Below are positions 1 to 7,488 of a stretch of 9,766 nt of DNA, piece after piece. Numbering within the stretch: position 1 is the first letter of the stretch; each line of letters starts with the position of its first letter. Source of the DNA: Actinomycetota bacterium (GTDB taxonomy: Bacteria; Actinomycetota; Aquicultoria; Aquicultorales; Aquicultoraceae); NCBI GenBank assembly GCA_030017355.1, contig JASEIR010000080.1, forward strand, positions 1-9,766. The letters are read 5' to 3'. Both the position numbers and the translations under genes were made by a program. The notes beneath the pieces were generated by a model. The model was not told the origin of the DNA, made no database searches, and was given only the letters and a program-made list of their open reading frames with translations.

Positions 1-3000
1 TTGCGGCTGACTCAGCATAATGGAACGGCATAAAAACCACGCCGCGTCTTATATCATCGGTAACCACTGCCTCCGTTATTATGCGCCCCCTTCGGCTTAT
101 CACAGCAATCTTTTCGCCATGCAAAATGCCATGCTTTTCAGCATCTGCCGAGTTTATCTGAACAAAGTTACTTGGAGCAAGCGCATTAAGGCTGTCTGAC
201 TTTCCAGTCATCGTGCGCGTATGATACTGCCAAGGACTTCGTCCTGTTGTTAGAATTAATGGGTAATCCTCATCAACATCTTCTGCTGGAGGCTTGTATC
301 TTACCGGGGTAAAGAGTCCTTTGCCTCTGAAAAAGTTTTCGGTGTGAAGCATGCGTGTTCCTGGATGGTCTTCCGTTGGACATGGCCATTGCAGGCCTCC
401 CAGCAAATCCAATCTCTTATATGTGATGCCCGCATAAGTTGGCACTAGCTTTCGTATTTCATCCATTATCTCTTCGGCTGACTCATACTTCATAGGATAT
501 CTAAGTGCAAGGCCTAGATCAGAAATAATTTTCCAGTCAGCCTTTGCTTTGCCTGGCGGTTCAGTAGCTTTTCTAACTCTTTGCACTCGGCGCTCTGTAT
601 TGGTAAACGTGCCATCCTTCTCTGCAAAAGATGCTCCAGGGAGCACAACATCAGCATACTTAGCTGTCTCGGTCAAGAAAATATCTTGGACAACCAGGAA
701 ATCCACTCTCTCAAGCGCTTCTCTTACATGTTTAATGTCTGGATCGGATATGGCAGGATTTTCCCCCATTATATAAAGTGCTTTGATCCTGCCCGTTATG
801 GCTCCGGCCATAATCTCAGTTTGAGTCAGCCCTGGGTTAGATGATAGCACCACTCCCCAATGTTCCTCAAACTTTGCCCGGGCTTCTTTCTGATCCACAC
901 TCTTATAGCCTGGCAGAACGTTTGGAGGGGCTCCCATATCACATGCACCCTGGACGTTGTTCTGACCTCTCAGAGGATTTACACCTGCTCCACGTCTGCC
1001 AACGTTTCCGGTCATCATGGCAAGATTTGCTATAGCAAGAACATTGTCAGTTCCGCAAGTGTGCTGAGCTACCCCCATCGTGTAAAATATAGACGCACGG
1101 CCCTCTCCAGCATACATTCTTGCAGCAGCCCGTAGATCATGTGCAGGAACTCCTGTTATTTTTTCAACCATTTCGGGTTTAAACTCTGGAAGTATTGCTT
1201 TTAGTTCCTCAAAGCCTTCGGTTCGTTGGGCAATAAAGCTCTCATCAATCAGGTCTTCTTCAAGTATTACATTCATCATGGCGTTAAGGACGGCAACATC
1301 TGTGCCTGGCTTTGGGCTAAGCCAGACATCAGCGAATTCTACAAGCTTCGTACGTCTAGGGTCAATGACTATTAAGCGTGCGCCCCTTTCTGTGACTGCT
1401 CGCATTATATGGTACCCAATAATGGGGTGCGCATCAGTCGTATTAGAGCCTATGACAAGGATTACCTTTGCATCCTCGATATCTTCAATTGAGATAGTCA
1501 TAGCACCAGTTCCAAACGCTTTGGCCAGACCGACCACAGTTGGGGCATGTCACAACCTGGCGCAGTGATCTACGTTATTTGTTCCAATCACTGCCCGCAT
1601 GAACTTTTGAAAAAGATAATTCTCTTCATTTGTGCATTTGGCTGATGCTAGCCCTGCGATAGAATCTGGCCCATAGGCTAGCTTTATCTCATAAAGCCTT
1701 GTCGCAATCAAGTTAATCGCTTCATTCCACGTAGCTTCAACAAACACGCCGTCTTTCTTGATCAATGGGCTCTTAAGCCTATCAGGATGGCTTATAAATT
1801 TAAATCCAAATCGGCCTTTTGCGCAAAGATTTCCTTCATTTATCCCGCGACCTGATTTACTGGTGACTCTAAAAACTTTTCCAGCTCCATCAATATTTAA
1901 CTCCATCTGACAGCCCACACCACAATAGCCGCAGGTTGTTTCAACAACTCTCGGAGGCCAAAAGTATTCCCTAGTAAATTCCTGCCTATTTGCGATAATG
2001 GCGGCAGTTGGACATACTGATGCGCACTGGCCGCACGCCTCGCAGGCAGTATCAATAAGCGGAAGGTTGCAGCTTGTTGTTATCTCGTTTTTTATCTCGT
2101 CATATGCAAGAGCCTCAGCCTGCACAACATCGCTGCAGATACTTACACAATTCTTGCAGAGAATGCACTTGTTCATGTCCATCAATATGGTTGGATGGCT
2201 ATCGTCAATTTTGAAGTGGCGCATTGATTCTCCATCTAGGTTGGGCTCGATATCATACTCTATAGCAAGTCGCCTTAGGTGGCAGTGGTTTTGTTTTATA
2301 CAGCCACACTCCAGGCAACGCTTAGCCTCAACAAGTGCCTGCTTTTCAGAATAACCAAGCTCAACCTCATCAAAATCCGCTCTTTTTTCAACTGGAAGTG
2401 TGGGCATTGGAATGCGTGGTTTTTCCTGCTGATCAGGTAATTCCTCGCGCGTTACGCCGACCTTAATTGAGCTAAACGGTTTTGCTGGGCCAAGGTCTAT
2501 TTCCTCACCATTTAGGTATTGATTAATTGCAAGAGCTGCTTTTCTTCCTGCGGCAATTGCATCAATAGCAGTCTTTGGCCCAGTCACAGCATCACCAGCA
2601 GCAAATACGCCAGGTAGATTTGTTTGCATTGTTTTTGGGTCGATTAAGATTAACTTTCTGTCGCTTAACAAACCATCTAAGCCTTGACCATCAACTGCTT
2701 GTCCAATGGCAGCAATAACGTTATCAACCTCAAGGACAAACTCAGACCCAGGCACCGGCTCAGGCCTTCTTCTGCCTGATTCATCAGGCTCACCTAAAGC
2801 CATCTTAATACACTTAATTCCGGCAACCTTATCCTGCCCAAGTACCTCTACCGGGTTTGCTAGAAGAATAAGTTCTACACCCTCATGCTCGGCCTCCTCC
2901 ACCTCAATCTGATGCGCAGGCATTTCCTTGCGTGAGCGCCTGTAAATCAATTTAACCTCTTTAGCGCCAAGTCGAAGCGCACTCCTTGCAGCATCAATTG

Positions 3001-3997
3001 CTGTATTGCCACCGCCGATGACTGCAACCCGTTCTCCAATTTTAATATCCTTGCCTAGGCCAATATTGCGTAAAAATTCTACTCCGCTTAAAACGCCATC
3101 CTTGTTCTCACCTTCGATGCCCATACGAGTCCCTTTTTGGGCTCCTATGCCAAGGAATACGGCATCATATTCACTAAGAAGACTTTCAAGTGTGAAGTCT
3201 TTACCAAGTGCTTGCCCTGTTTTTACTTTAACCCCTAGCTCAAGAATGATGTCTATTTCTTGATCAAGGATGCCCTTTGGAAGACGATATGCTGGAATGC
3301 CATAGCGAAGCATCCCTCCAAGCTCAGGCATTGCTTCAAAAATGAATGGCTTATGTCCCTCGATGGCAAGGTAGTATGCAGCTGAAAGCCCAGCTGGCCC
3401 GCTGCCAACAATGGCAACTTTCTTTCCAGTTGACGGCTTGACCTCTGGTCTAAACCTATTAGTGTTATAGAGATCCCTATCGCCTACAAATCGTTTCAGA
3501 AAACAGATTGAGACCTTCTCGTCGATTAAATTACGTCGACAGCTATCCTCGCACGGCCTCGTACAAATTCTTCCAATCACTGCTGGCAAAGGATTGGTTT
3601 GCTTAATAAGCCTCACCGCATCCCGATAGCGGCGCTGAACAATCAGACCAATATATGCCTGTGCATCTGTTCCAGCTGGACATGCTAAGGTGCAGGGAGC
3701 AAGGCAATCGGCCCAGTGGTCTGCAAATATCTCATTAAGCCTTTTTTTTCTGCGCTCTACAATAATATCGCTTTTTGTTTTTACTTGCATGCCATCAAGC
3801 ACCCTGGTCATGCACGCCTTTTGGACCACGTTATCAACTTCTACAAGACACAAGCCACAGCCCCCAGAAGGCTTTAAACGCGGGTCATGGCAAAGATATG
3901 GGATATGTATTCCGTTTTCGAGCGCTGCCTCAAGGATTGTCTGCCCGCGGCGCGCAGCAATACACTGGTTATCTATCTGAAGCTGAATATACGACAT
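1..3997 (-). CDS. fdhA: Selenocysteine-containing formate dehydrogenase alpha subunit fused to a ferredoxin and a GltD-type NAD(P)H/FAD module (3' end beyond the window)
   Basis: Catalyses reversible CO2/formate interconversion, the first step of the methyl branch of the Wood-Ljungdahl pathway; no signal peptide, so cytoplasmic. Domains: [2Fe-2S] ferredoxin (C36, C47, C50, C62); Cys-rich GltD N-terminal region (C98, C102, C106, C145, C149, C153); FAD fold GSGPAG at 198-203; NAD(P)H fold GGGNTA at 328-333, followed by RR at 353-354; FAD closing motif AAGDA near 466-470; CxxCxC at 561-566; ferredoxin clusters at C611/614/617/621 and C652/655/658/662; molybdopterin domain with [4Fe-4S] ligands C689, C692, C696, C725 and K727. 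In-frame TGA at codon 816 follows the motif NNVDHCARL and precedes HAPTVVGLA, the active-site Sec-His of Fdh. The frame then stays open to the edge (516 codons) and reads GAGVNPLRGQNNVQGACDMG, containing the conserved active-site Arg (R1010). Ending at MPFHYAESAA, it lacks roughly the last 30 residues. ATG with AAGGAG 5 nt upstream; 31 nt after acsE. The fused flavoprotein replaces a separate beta subunit; NADPH use is inferred from the Arg pair. Confidence 0.95.
1512..1543 (-). promoter_or_regulatory. Candidate bacterial SECIS hairpin in fdhA mRNA
   Basis: Counting the U of UGA as 1, mRNA positions 10-41 fold as: CCAA (10-13) with UUGG (38-41); C14-G34 and U15-A33; a G16/A32 mismatch; U17-A31; then GGUC (18-21) with GGCC (27-30), closing a five-base apical loop GGUCU (22-26; window 1531-1527). 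C35-U37 bulge out on the 3' side. The loop sequence and its distance from UGA agree with the E. coli fdhF SECIS as I remember it, where GGUCU contacts SelB. It lies inside the coding sequence, as bacterial SECIS elements do. The fold was done by hand. Confidence 0.8.
1550..1552 (-). other. In-frame UGA selenocysteine codon (Sec816 of FdhA)
   Basis: A TGA on the minus strand interrupts the formate dehydrogenase frame exactly where the family carries its Mo/W-ligating Sec or Cys. Residues before it are DHCARL and after it HAPTVVGL, matching the CARx-[U/C]-H-x-P-x-V-x-G-L motif of formate dehydrogenases. The codons from 1549 down to 2 contain no stop and encode conserved Fdh sequence. Read as a stop, the protein would lose most of the catalytic domain. 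The selB/selA/selC genes needed for decoding are not in the window. Confidence 0.93.
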
Positions 3998-4002
3998 TGC
4001 AT

Positions 4003-4008
4003 CTCCTT
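4003..4008 (-). promoter_or_regulatory. Ribosome binding site of fdhA
   Basis: AAGGAG on the minus strand, 5 nt (ATGCA) before the fdhA ATG at 3997-3995. It lies in the 31-nt acsE-fdhA spacer, so fdhA is probably co-transcribed with acsE but translated independently. Confidence 0.75.
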
Positions 4009-4028
4009 GCCATTCAAAAATAGGCCGG

Positions 4029-4835
4029 TTAAGCTTTTACTAAAATATCATCAAGATAGGACGCTGCGTAGAGCATCTCATTTCTAAAGATTTCGATGGT
4101 TCTTGCAACCGCCATCAAATTTTTATCTAGCGAATCTGCAATTGCAGCTGTAAGACCTGCTGCACCTAGCATTGCTAAGAAAGTATAGCCAAAGCGAGAG
4201 TGAAGCTCTTTTGGCGTTCCGTTATAAATGTTGCTTAATCCAACAACTGATTTCATTGGAGGATCGTTCAGCATCTGGAACTGCTGGATGGTTTTAACTA
4301 CCTCCATAGCATCCTGCTGGGCAACACCGATAGGTAAAATAAGCGGGTCAAGGTAGATTCTATCAAGCGCCACGCCATGCTCCATTGCTTTTGCCATGAT
4401 CATAGCGGCATTTTCAAGGCGCTCGTTGGCATCACGTGGAATACCCGCCGAGGTCATCGTAAGCGCTATAATATCAGCATCAAAATTAGCAGCCATCGGC
4501 ATGTATTTATCAAGCACATCTAGATCAGCATTGGTTGAGTTAATTATTGGCTTGCGCTTTGTAATAGCCTTAAGTCCTGCCTCCATGGCCTCAATATTTT
4601 TGGTATCAAGACAGAGCTGTGCGCTATCGCCTACAGCTTCCTCTACTGTTTTAACAAGCCATTCCATCATTGCTGGCCCATCCTTTGTTGCTGGGCCAAG
4701 GTTTAAATCTAGTGCTTTTGCCCCTCCCTCAACCTGTGCTATAGCCAGCTCTTGTATTGGCTTTGCATTACGCTCTCTCATGGCTGGACCTATTGTTTTT
4801 GACATAATGTTAATTTTCTCAGCAATTATAAGCAT
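4029..4835 (-). CDS. acsE: Methyltetrahydrofolate:corrinoid/iron-sulfur protein methyltransferase
   Basis: Transfers the methyl group of methyl-H4folate to the cobalamin of the corrinoid iron-sulfur protein (AcsCD), linking the methyl branch to acetyl-CoA synthase. The 268-aa protein is a single pterin-binding TIM barrel, close to the roughly 262 aa of the Moorella enzyme. Family motifs: N-terminal MLIIAEKIN, EGGAKALDLNLGP (36-48), LCLD (D77), INSTNAD (N99, N102), LDPLILP (162-168, D163) and GLSN (N202). D77, N99, D163 and N202 correspond to Moorella pterin-site residues Asp75, Asn96, Asp160 and Asn199 (alignment by memory). The sequence after GLSN (IYNGTPKE) differs from the Moorella loop. 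The start is ATG at 4835, set by a consensus AAGGAGG. The next gene, fdhA, begins 31 nt downstream, so the two probably share a transcript. Confidence 0.95.
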   Translation of the reverse strand: MLIIAEKINIMSKTIGPAMRERNAKPIQELAIAQVEGGAKALDLNLGPATKDGPAMMEWLVKTVEEAVGDSAQLCLDTKNIEAMEAGLKAITKRKPIINSTNADLDVLDKYMPMAANFDADIIALTMTSAGIPRDANERLENAAMIMAKAMEHGVALDRIYLDPLILPIGVAQQDAMEVVKTIQQFQMLNDPPMKSVVGLSNIYNGTPKELHSRFGYTFLAMLGAAGLTAAIADSLDKNLMAVARTIEIFRNEMLYAASYLDDILVKA

Positions 4836-4845
4836 CTCTCCATTT

Positions 4846-4852
4846 CCTCCTT
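4846..4852 (-). promoter_or_regulatory. Strong Shine-Dalgarno of acsE
   Basis: AAGGAGG on the minus strand, 10 nt before the acsE ATG. Another ATG at 4843-4841 is only 2 nt from this site and out of frame, so the start at 4835 is preferred. Confidence 0.75.
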
Positions 4853-4919
4853 AAGAAGCCTTATATTCGAAATCTGCCTAAATTGATAAAACCAGTTCCG
4901 TCTTCTACCTTGTATTTTG

Positions 4920-4951
4920 CCCATCACCCGTCCCCGGTCTCCCGTCTGTCC
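4920..4951 (-). repeat. Purine-rich degenerate microrepeat in the cooC-acsE gap
   Basis: The 136-bp gap 4836-4971 contains no gene. Within it the coding strand reads as staggered near-copies of a G/A-rich word: GACAGACGGGAGACC followed by GGGGACGGGTGATGGG. There is almost no T on that strand here. The style resembles the block just upstream of the 702-aa flavoprotein gene (GGAACGAGTGATGAGGAACG). No T-run terminator or convincing promoter is visible. The gap ends with the acsE ribosome binding site. Confidence 0.5.
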
Positions 4952-4971
4952 TTCACTCTAGCCCTAGATTT

Positions 4972-5772
4972 CTAATTTACCCCTGCTGCTTCCTTAGCAC
5001 CTATGGCCTTAACAAGACCTTCCTTGATTCTTGCTATATCAGCCACAAATGATTCATCAATATCAAACGGTGATTTGCCATCAAGATCAGCCAACCGAAT
5101 GGTTTCTCTTTCAGCAACAGTCCCTATAACAGGAAGATTTGGTAAGTATGTTTTAAGCTTCTCTTCCTCATCCAAGCTGTGAACTTTATTTAAAACCACA
5201 AAAACTTTCTTTATAGAAAGGTCGCTTGCCAATTTCTCAATTGCTCGTGCGGTTTGCACACTTCTTTGACCAGGCTCAACAACTACTAGAAGCGCATCAA
5301 CAGCTTCCGCCGTTCCTCTGCCTAAATGCTCAATGCCAGCTTCCATATCTAAAATTACGGCTTCGTTCCGGCGAACAATTACATGCTTTAGCAAAGCTTT
5401 TAATAGTGTGCTTTCAGGGCAGATGCAGCCGCTTCCGCCTTTTTCTATAGTACCTAGCACTAGCAACTTTACGCCGTTTGCATCTATGCTAAACCGATCC
5501 GGTATATCATCGACTTTTGGGTTTAGCTTAAAGAATCCTCCAAGTGTACCCGGAGTTGCACCAGTTCGCTCCGCAATAAGCTCGCTCATCCGTGCTAAGG
5601 GAGTAATACTTAGCGCTTCCTCAGGGTCAACGCCCAGCGCTGACGCAAGATTGGCATCCGGGTCTGCGTCAATCGCAATAACTTTAAACCCTTCTTTCGC
5701 CAGATATCTTGCGAGCCCAGCTGCAATGGTGGTCTTTCCAACACCGCCTTTACCGGTTATGGCTATTTTCAA
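4972..5772 (-). CDS. cooC: CO dehydrogenase/acetyl-CoA synthase nickel-insertion ATPase (CooC/AcsF family)
   Basis: MinD/SIMIBI-type P-loop ATPase that matures the Ni-containing active sites of CO dehydrogenase or acetyl-CoA synthase in the cytoplasm. The 266-aa protein starts with the deviant Walker A GKGGVGKTT (7-15, signature K8 and K13). It has the switch I-like DADPDANLA (35-43), the CxC metal-binding motif GCICPE (C116, C118) diagnostic of the CooC dimer interface, and Walker B VILDMEAG (D142). The start codon appears to be TTG (5772-5770): AAAGGGA lies 8 nt upstream, the P-loop then sits at its usual distance from the N terminus, and the nearby upstream ATG runs into a stop after one codon. 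The stop is TAG. CooC and AcsF are close paralogues and sequence alone does not separate them here. It sits between metF and acsE with a gap on each side, so it may be the first gene of a cooC-acsE-fdhA unit. Confidence 0.9.
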   Translation of the reverse strand: MKIAITGKGGVGKTTIAAGLARYLAKEGFKVIAIDADPDANLASALGVDPEEALSITPLARMSELIAERTGATPGTLGGFFKLNPKVDDIPDRFSIDANGVKLLVLGTIEKGGSGCICPESTLLKALLKHVIVRRNEAVILDMEAGIEHLGRGTAEAVDALLVVVEPGQRSVQTARAIEKLASDLSIKKVFVVLNKVHSLDEEEKLKTYLPNLPVIGTVAERETIRLADLDGKSPFDIDESFVADIARIKEGLVKAIGAKEAAGVN

Positions 5773-5780
5773 TTAAAACA

Positions 5781-5787
5781 TCCCTTT
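5781..5787 (-). promoter_or_regulatory. Ribosome binding site supporting the TTG start of cooC
   Basis: AAAGGGA on the minus strand, 8 nt before TTG at 5772. No ATG or GTG gives a better fit without losing the Walker A motif. Confidence 0.5.
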
Positions 5788-5793
5788 CAAACA

Positions 5794-5804
5794 CTAGAAA
5801 CTAG
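5794..5804 (+). repeat. Inverted repeat arm CTAGAAACTAG (cooC side)
   Basis: CTAGAAACTAG on the plus strand is the exact reverse complement of CTAGTTTCTAG at 5940-5950. Together they bracket the metF-cooC gap. Each arm is itself a CTAG-AAA-CTAG near-palindrome. This arm lies 21 nt from the cooC start. Confidence 0.55.
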
Positions 5805-5806
5805 AT

Positions 5807-5820
5807 GGCACTATAGCGCC
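5807..5820. promoter_or_regulatory. Imperfect palindrome upstream of cooC (possible operator)
   Basis: GGCACTATAGCGCC is a 14-bp dyad with one mismatch (A5810/C5817, which is G-U in coding-strand RNA). It lies 34-47 bp upstream of the cooC start codon. It could be an operator or a short RNA hairpin; no regulator is encoded in the window and the assignment is speculative. Confidence 0.25.
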
Positions 5821-5836
5821 TATCAGAAACAAGATA

Positions 5837-5864
5837 ATCTTACACGGCAGATTACAGTTGTCTA
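5837..5864 (-). promoter_or_regulatory. Weak sigma-70-like promoter candidate for cooC-acsE-fdhA
   Basis: On the minus strand, TAGACA (5864-5859; five of six matches to TTGACA) and TAAGAT (5842-5837; four of six matches to TATAAT) are separated by 16 nt. A perfect AAGAT-A-ATCTT dyad at 5831-5841 overlaps the -10 element. The match is modest and could be chance in AT-rich DNA. Confidence 0.22.
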
Positions 5865-5906
5865 GTCTCCAGCTTTTAATGGAAATCAGCAATAAGTCTA
5901 ACTCCC

Positions 5907-5921
5907 CAGACTGTGAGTCTG
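5907..5921 (-). other. Small perfect hairpin after metF
   Basis: CAGACT-GTG-AGTCTG forms a 6-bp stem with a 3-base loop, 26-40 bp downstream of the metF stop TAG. No U-run follows in the direction of transcription, so it is not a standard intrinsic terminator. The rest of the gap (5773-5946) holds no gene. Confidence 0.35.
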
Positions 5922-5939
5922 ATCTCTGATTTTTAGTAC

Positions 5940-5950
5940 CTAGTTTCTAG
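5940..5950 (+). repeat. Inverted repeat arm CTAGTTTCTAG overlapping the metF stop codon
   Basis: Reverse complement of the arm at 5794-5804. On the coding strand it reads CTAGAAACTAG and supplies the metF stop codon TAG. The cooC stop is likewise followed by AAATCTAGG (coding strand 4974-4963, TAGAAATCTAGG), a variant of the same word. Confidence 0.5.
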
Positions 5951-6813
5951 ATTCCTGCTGCAGCTAGAATATCCGGGACTTTATCTTCAGCCCCGATTGC
6001 CATTATGTGAACACCGGCGCATACATTTCTTAGCTCGCGAATTTGCCGACCAGCAATCTCAATACCTTTAGCAAGCGGTTTTTCAGAATTAGCAAGTTCT
6101 TGAATAAGTTCGTCAGGAACCGAGATGCCGGCAACAAACTTATTCAAGAACCTGGCCATGCCGGCTGATTTAAGCAGCAAGATTCCAGCAAGGATTGGCA
6201 CATTGTATTTGCTTGCACGGTCCATGAAGGCATGGAATTTTTTTATATCGTAGACAGCCTGAGTCTGGAAAAACTTTGCTCCAGCTTCAATCTTCTTTTC
6301 AAACTTTGCAAATTGGGGCTCGAAAGGATTTGCTTCTGGAGTGACGATGGCCCCAGCAAAGAAATCCGTTTTTCCTTTAAGCTCATTGCCGGCCATATCA
6401 TGGCCTTCATTAAGACCTTGTATAACCTGCAGCAGTTGAACAGATTCAAGGTCAAAGACTGGCTTGGCACTCTTATGATCACCCAATGTGGTGTGGTCGC
6501 CTGTTAAAGCCAGCACGTTTTTTATACCAAGAACTGCTGCCCCTAATAAATCAGACTGAAGGCCTAGGCGATTGCGATCTCGGCAGGTCATCTGATAGAT
6601 TGGCTCAACGCCAAGGTCTAGTAAGATTTTGCTTACAGCCAATGTAGAGATTCGCATAACAGCGCTTTGATTATCCGTAACATTTAGAGCTGTAACTTTC
6701 CCCTTTAAAGCCTCCACATGGTGGACCATCTCACTAATATCGGTACCCTTGGGTGGGCCTACTTCAGCAGTTATAACAAACTCTCCTTTAGCTAAAGCCT
6801 CTTTGAATCCCAT
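5947..6813 (-). CDS. metF: 5,10-methylenetetrahydrofolate reductase, MetV-associated type
   Basis: Reduces methylene-H4folate to methyl-H4folate, the last step before AcsE. The 288-aa protein is a flavin TIM barrel: TAEVGPPKG (15-23) with E17 at the position of the catalytic Glu, NVTDNQSA (44-51), MTCRDRNR (76-82), LALTGDH (101-107; D106 corresponds to E. coli Asp120), FFQTQAVYD (181-189) and a C-terminal GVHIMAIG. The chosen ATG (6813) lies 1 nt after the metV stop and has GGGGG 6 nt upstream. A longer reading from 6867 would overlap metV by 53 nt and add a non-conserved leader. The near-overlap with metV implies translational coupling. In Moorella-type acetogens MetF needs MetV and an HdrA/MvhD electron-transfer partner; the gene two places upstream looks like a fused version of that partner. 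Confidence 0.95.
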   Translation of the reverse strand: MGFKEALAKGEFVITAEVGPPKGTDISEMVHHVEALKGKVTALNVTDNQSAVMRISTLAVSKILLDLGVEPIYQMTCRDRNRLGLQSDLLGAAVLGIKNVLALTGDHTTLGDHKSAKPVFDLESVQLLQVIQGLNEGHDMAGNELKGKTDFFAGAIVTPEANPFEPQFAKFEKKIEAGAKFFQTQAVYDIKKFHAFMDRASKYNVPILAGILLLKSAGMARFLNKFVAGISVPDELIQELANSEKPLAKGIEIAGRQIRELRNVCAGVHIMAIGAEDKVPDILAAAGI

Positions 6814-6814
6814 G

Positions 6815-7474
6815 TTAATCCCCCGCCTTGCGCAAATCCATCGAGCGAATATTACCAGCTTTTGCAAAGTCTTTTGCTGCTATTATTTCCTTAAATTGCT
6901 TAAGGTTTCCCTGCCGTTCAAGCTGGTTGTAAATAAGTGTCCATGCGCAATCCTTATCGCTGCCTATTTCACATTTCCCGTTATTTGTTCCACCGCAAGG
7001 CCCATTAAGCAACCCCTTTGCACATCGAGCAATCGGACATATGCCCCCAGTCAAGTGAAGAATACAATCCCCGCAAGCCTTGCATTGCTCAGTGTAATAA
7101 CCGAATTCCTCATTAAAACCAATAAATTTGGTATTTACACCGGGAAGTACCGGCATCTCTGGGAATTTTCTAGCAATACCCTGAATACCTGCGCCGCAGG
7201 CTAAAGATACTATGGCCTGATAATTATGTACATCTTTAAGCTCATCGATGTACTCAAAATCGCATTGGCGCAAGATCGTTTGCTCTCCAATTTCAACATC
7301 TCGCCCCTCCACCTTTCTTGCCAGGCGAAGTGCAGTTGCCATAAGGTTGACCTCCCGCTCGCCCCCCGTTAGGCAGACGGTAGTGCAAGTTCCACACCCG
7401 ACCATTAAAATCCGATCAAACTTATCGGTCATCTGCTTTATTTCTTCTAGTTTTTTTGGCTCTGCAACAATCAT
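6815..7474 (-). CDS. metV: MetV, cysteine-rich iron-sulfur/zinc partner subunit of methylenetetrahydrofolate reductase
   Basis: Small subunit that pairs with MetF in acetogenic bacteria and relays electrons to its flavin (known for the family). From the chosen start the protein has 219 aa. The N-terminal half carries GCGTCTTVC (C27, C30, C34) plus C71 and C93. The C-terminal half has the MTHFR C-terminal Cys pattern: QCKACGDC (C131, C134, C137), GICPIARC (C146, C151), NGPCGGT (C160), C168 and C176. The NGPCGG box is typical of MetV. The start ATG at 7474 is preferred because AAAGGAG lies 7 nt upstream; a TTG at 7480 would be only 1 nt from it. The gene follows the flavoprotein gene with its ribosome binding site touching that stop codon, and runs directly into metF. 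Confidence 0.92.
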   Translation of the reverse strand: MIVAEPKKLEEIKQMTDKFDRILMVGCGTCTTVCLTGGEREVNLMATALRLARKVEGRDVEIGEQTILRQCDFEYIDELKDVHNYQAIVSLACGAGIQGIARKFPEMPVLPGVNTKFIGFNEEFGYYTEQCKACGDCILHLTGGICPIARCAKGLLNGPCGGTNNGKCEIGSDKDCAWTLIYNQLERQGNLKQFKEIIAAKDFAKAGNIRSMDLRKAGD

Positions 7475-7481
7475 ATTCAAA

Positions 7482-7488
7482 CTCCTTT
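7482..7488 (-). promoter_or_regulatory. Ribosome binding site of metV, overlapping the upstream stop codon
   Basis: AAAGGAG on the minus strand shares bases with the TAA stop (7489-7487) of the preceding gene. It sits 7 nt from the metV ATG at 7474. This fixes the metV start and suggests translational coupling. Confidence 0.75.

Noticed and set aside
1550..1552. Reading the TGA as a true stop, giving a truncated 815-aa protein or a pseudogene
   Set aside because: The downstream frame is open for 516 codons with conserved Fdh motifs, the codon is at the Sec position, and a SECIS-like hairpin follows. A frameshift is not needed, since the frame does not change.
549..1568. Plus-strand open frames of 64-96 codons over the 3' part of fdhA
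   Set aside because: They are antisense to conserved Fdh codons after Sec816, have no recognisable domains and no good ribosome binding sites.
4396..4854. A 152-codon plus-strand frame opposite acsE
   Set aside because: Antisense to the conserved acsE barrel; the translation is low-complexity Ser/Ala/Ile and matches no family.
6814..6867. Longer metF start with 18 extra residues
   Set aside because: It would overlap metV by 53 nt, lacks family similarity (MQKLVIFARWICARR), and the internal ATG at 6813 has a G-rich ribosome binding site and the usual MetF N terminus.
7475..7480. TTG start two codons upstream for metV
   Set aside because: Only 1 nt separates it from AAAGGAG, whereas the ATG at 7474 has the ideal 7-nt spacing.
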